Shown piece after piece: positions 1-4,757 of a stretch of 6,234 nucleotides of DNA. The DNA is from Solirubrobacterales bacterium (lineage in GTDB: Bacteria > Actinomycetota > Thermoleophilia > Solirubrobacterales > Solirubrobacteraceae). The notes under the pieces are model-generated. The model worked only from the letters and a program-made list of their open reading frames with translations, did not search any database and was not told where the DNA came from. The translations under genes and the position numbers were made by a program. Where the stretch lies: assembly GCA_013695395.1 (NCBI GenBank), contig JACDAP010000610.1:1-6234 (forward strand), given 5' to 3'. How positions within the stretch are numbered: the first letter of the stretch is position 1; every line of letters starts with the position of its first letter.

Positions 1-16
1 CGGGGCTCCGTACGCT

Positions 17-1090
17 TCAGTCCTTCTGGGCCGCCTTCAGCACGCCCGCCCGATCCTTGTGGCTGCGCTCGTAGGAACGGACGCTGTCGGCGAGCCCGTC
101 GTCGGCCGCGACGAGCGCCTTGGTGATCTCCGACACGGTCTGCTCGTCGTACCCCGGCCACGGCTCGTCGCCGGTCAGGGTCTTCACGCGGTCGGTCACG
201 GTCGTGCGGTTCTCGTGCGCACGCTCGTAGGTGTCGAGCTTCAGGAGCTCGATCTGGGAGAGCCCGGGCAGGCGCGTGCCGATCTCCTCGACGGTGAGCG
301 AGTCGTAGCGGGCGATCGCCAGATCCCCCGCGTCGGCCACGGCGCCCTTGGCGCGGCCCTCAGCCCGGGCCACGCCCGGGACCTTGCGCGCCTGCCGGGC
401 GGTGCCCTTGGCGCGGGCGGCGGCCTTCTTCGTCCCCGCCTTGGCGGCCCCGGCCGCCTGCTCCTTGCCGGCCTTGGCGGCCCCCACCGCCTGCCCGGTG
501 CCGGCCTTGGCGGCCCCCACCGCCTGCTCGGCCGCCTGGGCCGCGCCGGTGCTCGAAGCGTCGTAGCTGCCTTCGCCGTCCAGCGCACGCCGGACGTCGT
601 CGGTGAGCGCAGGGAGTTCGGCGAGGACCCGGTCGAGCATCCGCTGCTCGTCCTTGCGGATGGAGACCGCGAGCTTGGCGGTCTGCTCGTCGCCGCTGGC
701 CGCGGCCAGACGCTCGATGGCGGTGTAGGTGGCGATCTCGAGGGCCTCGGTGGCGCAGGCGTCCTTCGCGTTCTTGAGGATCTTCTCCTCCCCGCCGGAG
801 CCGCGCAGCAGGTCGAGGGGCGTCTTGCCCAGGGCCAGCGCCTGGCCGAGAAGCGATTCGATGACGCCGACGACGGCCTGCACGGGGTTGCCGCCGTGGC
901 CGAGCTGGCGCAGCCGGTTGCCGACGCGCTCGGCGTGGGAGCGGGTCTCCTCGAGGTGCGTCTCGAGCCCCGAGCGGTAGCGACCCTCAGGGGTGACGGC
1001 GATCTGCGACTGAAGCACACGGACGAGCGCCAGCTCGGTCGCGAGGGCCTCGTCGAGGTACTGGACGATCTTCTGCTCGGCAGCGGCCAT
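17..1090 (-). CDS. Ferritin-like (DUF892/YciF-type) protein with Ala/Lys repeat linker and duplicated C-terminal module
   Basis: The protein has 357 residues in three parts. Residues 1-170 look like a four-helix DUF892/ferritin-like fold: helix 1 carries E19, helix 2 has an EETRSH stretch (E48, H52), helix 3 has EALEIATY (E115, E118), and helix 4 has KDEQRM (E148). These sit where di-metal ligands occur in ferritin-like folds, but metal binding is inferred. Residues 180-255 form an Ala/Lys/Gly-rich, very basic linker containing three 11-residue repeats. Residues 262-354 hold two related helical units, each with a YD..TV.EI start and a YER.H..R.xV end. No signal peptide or membrane segment is seen, so it should be cytoplasmic. 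The ATG is set by an AAGGAG ribosome site 6 bases upstream and by the fit to the family N-terminus. It lies 108 bases downstream of the GMC oxidase gene on the same strand and may be co-transcribed or have its own promoter. DUF892 proteins are linked to stress responses in other bacteria; the exact role here is unknown. Confidence 0.8.
   Translation of the reverse strand: MAAAEQKIVQYLDEALATELALVRVLQSQIAVTPEGRYRSGLETHLEETRSHAERVGNRLRQLGHGGNPVQAVVGVIESLLGQALALGKTPLDLLRGSGGEEKILKNAKDACATEALEIATYTAIERLAAASGDEQTAKLAVSIRKDEQRMLDRVLAELPALTDDVRRALDGEGSYDASSTGAAQAAEQAVGAAKAGTGQAVGAAKAGKEQAAGAAKAGTKKAAARAKGTARQARKVPGVARAEGRAKGAVADAGDLAIARYDSLTVEEIGTRLPGLSQIELLKLDTYERAHENRTTVTDRVKTLTGDEPWPGYDEQTVSEITKALVAADDGLADSVRSYERSHKDRAGVLKAAQKD
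428..526 (-). repeat. Three tandem 33-bp repeats encoding 11-residue Ala/Lys units
   Basis: Three in-frame 33-base units (494-526, 461-493, 428-460) encode residues 189-221 of the ferritin-like protein. The protein units read QAVGAAKAGTG, QAVGAAKAGKE and QAAGAAKAGTK. By eye the first two DNA units differ at 3 of 33 positions and the last two at 6 of 33, so the duplication is fairly recent or is being homogenised. The 11-residue period with regular Ala and Lys resembles group 3 LEA repeats and also the tails of histone H1-like proteins. Copy number could vary between strains. Confidence 0.85.
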
Positions 1091-1096
1091 GGGGCG

Positions 1097-1102
1097 CTCC
1101 TT
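1097..1102 (-). promoter_or_regulatory. Strong ribosome binding site of the ferritin-like gene
   Basis: On the minus strand AAGGAG lies 6 bases before the ATG at 1090. It is the clearest Shine-Dalgarno sequence in the window and fixes the start codon. The other minus-strand genes have weak or no such site, which suggests this gene is translated more efficiently than its upstream neighbours. Confidence 0.8.
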
Positions 1103-1198
1103 CTGGGTCGACGTAGGGACGTTTGTTCAACCGGGATCTCCGCGGCGCCGGGCGGGCAAACACGCGGGTCGCCTGACGAGGAGGGCCGTCGGCTGAAC

Positions 1199-2902
1199 CT
1201 AGACCGTCGATCCACCGGCTGCGCGGATGGCCGGCGTTCCAGCTTCGTATCGCTGGGCGGAAGGATCCTCGAATGCGGCGCCCTCGTTCTGCCCGAGGAG
1301 GCGGTCCGGCGCGGTCGTTCCCGGCTTCTGCGGCCAGAGCGCCGCCATCCGTTCGGCGAGCGCGGCGATCGTCAACGATGGGTTGACGCCGAGGTTCGCG
1401 CCGATCGCCGAGGCGTCGGCCACGTAGAGACCCGGGTGGCCGTGCACCTCGTGGCTCGCGTCGACGACGCCGCTTCGCGCGTCCTCTCCGATCACCGCCC
1501 CGCCGAGGACGTGCGCGGTCACCGACTTGCCGCCGAGGCTCTCCGGCAGCAGGTTCAGCGGTGTGCCGCCCGAGGCCTCCGCGTAGGCGCGGGCGACCTC
1601 GTTGGCGACCGGCAGGTAGCTCGGCGGCGGCGCGCCGCCCGCGACCTGCGAGCGCAGGACGCGCTTCCACGGACGCAGCGGCGAGCGGCCGAAGCGCAGG
1701 CGCAGCTCGTTGTCGACGTGCTGCATGACCGTGAGCGCCGTGTACCGCTCGTCGAAGTTCCGCGCCGTGAGGATGCGCAGGTGCTCGCGTGGCGAGCGCA
1801 GGATCGCCGCGAGCGTCGCCCGGGCGCGGCGCCCCGGATGGGTGCCATCGACGAGCGGGCCGACCTGCAGGCGCAGGAAGCGCCCGCCACCGCGGAAGCG
1901 GTTCTGCGTGACGTGCGTGCGTGCGTCGGGATGGAAGTCCGAGGAGATCGACGGGCCGTGCAGACCGTCGAAGCGCGGATCGTCGTTCAGTACGCCGGTG
2001 ACCGCCTCGGAGTTCGTCCGCACGTGCTCCCCGAGCCGCGGCGAGACGCGGGGGAGCGTGCCGAGCTCGTCGCGGCAGCGGAAGAGCAGCTCGAGCGTGC
2101 CGAGCACCCCGGCGGCGAGGACGACACGCTCGGCCCGGATCGGCGGGTGGGCGGCACCACGGGCCAGCGGGTCGCTCGCGCGCAGCTCGTACCCGCCGTC
2201 CGGCAGCGGGGTGATCGCGTCCACCCGGTGGCGCTCGAGGATCTGCGCGCCGCGTCCCTCGGCGAGGTGCAGGTAGTTCAGGTCGAGCGAGTTCTTCGAG
2301 CCGTAGGGGCAGCCGACGAGGCAGCCCCCGCAGAGCCGACAGCCGGTGCGCTCGGGGCCCTCGCCGCCGAAGAACGGATCGGCGCTGTGCCTGCCCGGCC
2401 CCTCCCCGAAGTGGACCGCGAGGGGCACCGGCGCGAACGTCTCCCCCGCTCCCATCGCGACGGCGGCGGCGTGGAGATGCTCGTCCTGCGCGCCGAGGTG
2501 CTGGTTACGGACCCGGCCGAGCATGTGGCTCGCCCGCGCGAACGGGGCGGCGAGCTCCGCGCGCCAGTCGGCGAGCCGGGCCCAGGAGGGATCGTCGTAG
2601 AACGCCTCGCCCGGCTCGAGCAGGACGGCGCCCCAGACGATCGAGCCGCCGCCGACCGCGCTCGCGCCGATGATCGCGACGTCCTTGAAGACCCGCTGCC
2701 AGAAGAAGCCCCGCAGGCCGAGCTCGGGCTGCCAGAGGTAGTCGCGCGTCGACTTGCGGGCCCGGTGAAGGTCCGCGGGACTCAGGCGCCGGCCTGCCTC
2801 GAGCACCCGCACGGAGTAGCCCTTCTCGGCCAACCGGAGCGCGCTGACCGCGCCCCCGAAGCCGCTGCCGATCACCGCCACGTCGCAGTCGAACTCGCTC
2901 AC
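1199..2902 (-). CDS. FAD-dependent GMC oxidoreductase, cholesterol-oxidase-like, with ferredoxin-type Cys cluster
   Basis: This 567-residue flavoenzyme probably oxidises an alcohol, possibly of a sterol or terpenoid. The N-terminal Rossmann motif GSGFGG (12-17) is followed by LEAG (34-37), the usual ADP-ribose-binding acidic end of strand 2. GGGSIVWG (84-91) is the GMC FAD-contact segment. The C-terminus has HVLGG (H464) and GVNPSLTIAALAER (N507), matching the catalytic His447 and Asn485 regions of Streptomyces cholesterol oxidase. Unlike that enzyme it carries C188, C191, C194 and C198 in a CxxCxxCxxxCP arrangement followed by YGSKNSLDLNYL. A roughly 45-residue polar tail follows the last conserved helix. 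The GTG start at 2902 was chosen because the Rossmann strand begins 7 residues later; the frame stays open upstream but there runs through the SRPBCC gene. No Shine-Dalgarno sequence is obvious. No signal peptide is seen, so it is likely cytoplasmic. It lies 56 bases after the SRPBCC gene. The natural substrate cannot be read from the sequence. Confidence 0.92.
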   Translation of the reverse strand: MSEFDCDVAVIGSGFGGAVSALRLAEKGYSVRVLEAGRRLSPADLHRARKSTRDYLWQPELGLRGFFWQRVFKDVAIIGASAVGGGSIVWGAVLLEPGEAFYDDPSWARLADWRAELAAPFARASHMLGRVRNQHLGAQDEHLHAAAVAMGAGETFAPVPLAVHFGEGPGRHSADPFFGGEGPERTGCRLCGGCLVGCPYGSKNSLDLNYLHLAEGRGAQILERHRVDAITPLPDGGYELRASDPLARGAAHPPIRAERVVLAAGVLGTLELLFRCRDELGTLPRVSPRLGEHVRTNSEAVTGVLNDDPRFDGLHGPSISSDFHPDARTHVTQNRFRGGGRFLRLQVGPLVDGTHPGRRARATLAAILRSPREHLRILTARNFDERYTALTVMQHVDNELRLRFGRSPLRPWKRVLRSQVAGGAPPPSYLPVANEVARAYAEASGGTPLNLLPESLGGKSVTAHVLGGAVIGEDARSGVVDASHEVHGHPGLYVADASAIGANLGVNPSLTIAALAERMAALWPQKPGTTAPDRLLGQNEGAAFEDPSAQRYEAGTPAIRAAGGSTV

Positions 2903-2917
2903 CCGCGCAGCATCGCA

Positions 2918-2940
2918 GCTGGGTCGAGCTGGTCGACAGC
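2918..2940 (-). other. Small imperfect hairpin in the SRPBCC-GMC gap
   Basis: GTCGA (2923-2927) and TCGAC (2933-2937) form a 5-bp stem with a 5-base loop. It is extended by GCT/AGC (2918-2920 and 2938-2940) across a 2-base bulge. It lies between the SRPBCC stop and the GMC GTG start. There is no T-run after it, so it is not a clear intrinsic terminator. It may be a chance structure in GC-rich DNA or a weak mRNA processing or attenuation element. Confidence 0.25.
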
Positions 2941-2958
2941 CGCAGACGACGCCGGCCG

Positions 2959-3426
2959 TCACTCTCCCCGCGCGGCCTGCTCCATGGTCGGCCCGCGCCC
3001 CTCGGCCATCGCCTGCAGGCGCCGGAGGGACTCCACGTTCCTGCCCCGCACGAGCAGGTGGGTGAGCGGGAGGAAGAGGAGCTTGGACAGCGGGTCGCCC
3101 CCGTCCTCCACCAGGGTCGCCTTCGTCGTTCCGTCGGGCATGGCGAAGAGCTCGATGGTCACGAGGGCGGTGCCGAACGGGCGGACCTTGGCCCGCAGCC
3201 GCAGCCGCCGCGGGCGCTCGCAGGCCAGCACCTCGGTGTGATCGGCCCAGGTGAACGGGCCGACGCCGACCCGGTGGTGGAAGCGGGTGCCGACCCCCGG
3301 GAAGCCTGCGTCGACGTCGCGGATCTCCTTCGAACCGACCACCCAGTGGCCGTAGCCCCGGGCGTCGGAGAGCAGGTCGAAGATCTCGTCGGGTCTCGCG
3401 CGGATCGTCCTCTCGTTGCGGGCCAT
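2959..3426 (-). CDS. SRPBCC (START/Bet v1-like) superfamily ligand-binding protein
   Basis: This 155-residue protein has the typical length and order of the SRPBCC superfamily. A first strand ends in the helix-forming segment RPDEIFDLLSD (11-21). GYGHWVVGSKE (24-34) fits the usual W-containing segment after helix 1. Strands follow with GTRFHHRVGVGPFTWADHTEVLACERPRRLRLRA (46-79) and GTALVTIELFAMPDGTTKATLVEDG (85-109). A long C-terminal helix (about 118-140, with VESLRRLQAMAEG) would close the hydrophobic pocket. Family members bind lipids, sterols or polyketides, or act as cyclases; the ligand here is unknown. The ATG at 3426 places the first strand correctly but has no Shine-Dalgarno sequence; a 14-base palindrome sits 9 bases upstream instead. 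The gene ends 56 bases before the GMC oxidase, suggesting co-transcription and perhaps delivery of a hydrophobic substrate. Confidence 0.88.
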   Translation of the reverse strand: MARNERTIRARPDEIFDLLSDARGYGHWVVGSKEIRDVDAGFPGVGTRFHHRVGVGPFTWADHTEVLACERPRRLRLRAKVRPFGTALVTIELFAMPDGTTKATLVEDGGDPLSKLLFLPLTHLLVRGRNVESLRRLQAMAEGRGPTMEQAARGE

Positions 3427-3435
3427 CAGGAGCGC

Positions 3436-3449
3436 GCCTGCGCGCAGGC
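3436..3449. promoter_or_regulatory. 14-base perfect palindrome just upstream of the SRPBCC start
   Basis: GCCTGCGCGCAGGC is a perfect palindrome ending 9 bases before the SRPBCC ATG. It could be an operator, or a hairpin near the translation start that limits access. Alternating C/G sequences are common in this genome, so chance is possible. No ribosome site lies between it and the ATG. Confidence 0.3.
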
Positions 3450-3513
3450 TCTCGGCGTGGTGGACGGTCGGGGCGAGCGAAGCATGCCGGCCCTCTTACC
3501 CGGCACCGCCGCT

Positions 3514-4533
3514 TCAGTCCTTCTCCTCCTGCTTCTCCTGCTTGGAGGCGTCCCGCGGCTCGAGGAACGGCTCGTCGAGCGGCGCGGGGCGCCCCGCCTC
3601 GCGCTGCTGGCTGCGCTGCAGCTCCGCGTTGAACTCGGCGCCGAAGAGCACCGCGATGTTCGTGATCCAGAGCCACACGAGGAAGGCGATCACGCCGCCG
3701 AGAGAGCCGTAGGTCGCGTTGTAGGAGGAGAAGTTCGCCACGTAGAGGCTGAACAGGAACGAGGCGACGATGAACAGGACGAGCGCGACGATGCCGCCCG
3801 GGCTGACGAAGGCGAACTTCGGCTGCTTGACGTTCGGCGCGGCCCAGTAGAGGAACGCGATCATGAACGCGACGAGCAGCAGGATCACCGGGATCTTCGC
3901 GATGTCGAAGACCCGCGCGCCGGTGCTCCCGAGGCCCACGACCTTTCCGACCTCGGTGGCCAACGGGCCCGAGACGGTGACGCCGACGGCGATGATCACG
4001 AGCGCCAGAAGCAGCACGAACGTGATTCCGACCTGCTGCGGCTTGAGCTTGTAGATCGGCCGTCCCTCCTCGACGTCGTAGATCTCGTTCGAGGCCCGCG
4101 AGAAGGCGGCGATGTAGCCCGAGGCCGAGTACAGGGCGAGCAGGAGCCCGATCACGAACGCGATCCCGGCCGCGCCGCCGGAACCCGAGACGCCGTTGAT
4201 CGCATTGGTCAGGATGTCCTGGGCCGGGCCGGGGCTCAGATCCGCCACGTTGTCGAGCAGCGAATCGGTGGCCGAGGAGCCGAGGAAGCCGACGATCGAG
4301 ACCAGCGCGATCAGCGCCGGGAAGAGCGCGAGGACCGCGTAGTAGGTGAGCGCGGCAGCCGAGTCGATCAGCTCGTCGGCCAAGAACTCCGTGACCGACC
4401 GCTTGAGCGTCGCCTTCTTCGAGGTCGAGTCGAGGTCGACGGGGCTGTCGGGTGACTCGCTGTCCGGGGCTCCGCGCCGTTCGCGCTTGGCGTCGAGGGT
4501 CCGGCGGTCGCTCTCGTGATCAATGGGCATCAT
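3514..4533 (-). CDS. YihY/BrkB-family integral membrane protein
   Basis: This 339-residue protein has six predicted membrane segments, at about 57-84, 121-145, 168-190, 210-231, 246-268 and 277-299. Family hallmarks are clear: AAALTYYAVLALFPALIALV (59-78) at the start of segment 1, and NATYGSLGGVIAFLVWLWIT (272-291) followed by GAEFNAEL (298-305) in and after segment 6. The N-terminal 50 residues are polar and charged, and the last 35 are hydrophilic, ending in a Lys/Glu-rich stretch; both ends are probably cytoplasmic. The family was once called ribonuclease BN by mistake; its real role is unsettled, with proposals around envelope function or transport. The start is an ATG-ATG pair at 4533/4530. 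An in-frame ATG at 4608 would add 25 Arg/Ala-rich residues with no family match and was not used. The upstream GAAGCGAG is only a weak ribosome site. It is the first gene of the minus-strand run, 87 bases ahead of the SRPBCC gene. Confidence 0.92.
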   Translation of the reverse strand: MMPIDHESDRRTLDAKRERRGAPDSESPDSPVDLDSTSKKATLKRSVTEFLADELIDSAAALTYYAVLALFPALIALVSIVGFLGSSATDSLLDNVADLSPGPAQDILTNAINGVSGSGGAAGIAFVIGLLLALYSASGYIAAFSRASNEIYDVEEGRPIYKLKPQQVGITFVLLLALVIIAVGVTVSGPLATEVGKVVGLGSTGARVFDIAKIPVILLLVAFMIAFLYWAAPNVKQPKFAFVSPGGIVALVLFIVASFLFSLYVANFSSYNATYGSLGGVIAFLVWLWITNIAVLFGAEFNAELQRSQQREAGRPAPLDEPFLEPRDASKQEKQEEKD

Positions 4534-4718
4534 GGTGGCTCGCTTCTGTCTCGCGGTGGTCGGCCGACGGATGCTGCGGGTGGGACGCTGCGCAGCCACC
4601 GCCGCCAAGGGAGGGCCTTCCCGGCACGGGGGAGCTCAACCCGCCGTTTCGACCCGTCCGTGCGGGAGCACACCTGCCCATGCCCGTCGACCAGGACTGC
4701 GAAAGCACGAGAGCCCAC

Positions 4719-4751
4719 TTGACGCACCGCTCTCCGGTGTGCGCGTAGGAT
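4719..4751 (+). promoter_or_regulatory. Putative promoter of the propeller gene (TAGGAT -10, possible leaderless start)
   Basis: TAGGAT (4746-4751) fits the TAnnnT form of actinobacterial -10 boxes. Six bases separate it from the ATG at 4758, so transcription could start at or next to the start codon and give a leaderless mRNA. TTGACG (4719-4724) resembles a -35 box, but the 21-base spacer is longer than the usual 16-19. The same bases also contain AGGA (4747-4750), 7 bases before the ATG, which could instead be a Shine-Dalgarno site on a longer transcript. The two readings exclude each other. Confidence 0.4.
4725..4739. promoter_or_regulatory. Inverted repeat inside the promoter spacer
   Basis: CACCG (4725-4729) and CGGTG (4735-4739) are perfect inverted copies with a 5-base centre. 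They lie between the -35-like TTGACG and the TAGGAT box, a position where a repressor or activator could act. It is short enough to be chance. Confidence 0.25.
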
Positions 4752-4757
4752 CGGCGG

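Larger units (their letters stand above)
4534..4757. promoter_or_regulatory. Divergent intergenic region between the YihY/BrkB and propeller genes
   Basis: This 224-base region must hold the promoters of both divergent genes. On the plus strand a TAGGAT box is seen close to the propeller start. On the minus strand I see no convincing -35/-10 pair for the membrane-protein gene; TTGAGC near 4637 has no good -10 partner. Two 10-base perfect palindromes, GTCGGCCGAC (4559-4568) and GCTGCGCAGC (4587-4596), and a 5-bp inverted repeat (4725-4739) are present. Short open frames across it have no coding character. Confidence 0.5.

Noticed and set aside
1091..1198. Intrinsic terminator or stress-sigma promoter between the GMC and ferritin-like genes
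   Set aside because: GC-rich partial dyads exist around 1141-1155 but lack a T-run, and GTTT or TTGAAC elements have no properly spaced -10 partner.
2899..2913. A four-codon ATG mini-frame overlapping the GMC GTG start
   Set aside because: It has no ribosome site and is short enough to occur by chance; no evidence of translational coupling.
59..3241. A 1060-codon open frame on the plus strand across three minus-strand genes
   Set aside because: It is antisense to three well-recognised genes, has an Arg/Gly/Ala-rich composition and no domain; it arises from GC-rich third positions on the true strand.
2903..3676. Upstream in-frame extension of the GMC gene to 825 codons
   Set aside because: The extra 258 residues overlap the SRPBCC gene in another frame and are Arg/Pro/Ala-rich; the Rossmann motif defines the start near 2902.
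3058..4455. A 465-codon plus-strand open frame
   Set aside because: It is antisense to the YihY/BrkB and SRPBCC genes, dominated by Arg/Asp/Glu/Val, and has no recognisable fold.
4534..4608. Extended N-terminus of the YihY/BrkB protein from ATG 4608
   Set aside because: The added residues are Arg/Ala/Thr-rich without family similarity, and the ATG pair at 4533/4530 already leaves about 50 residues before the first membrane segment.
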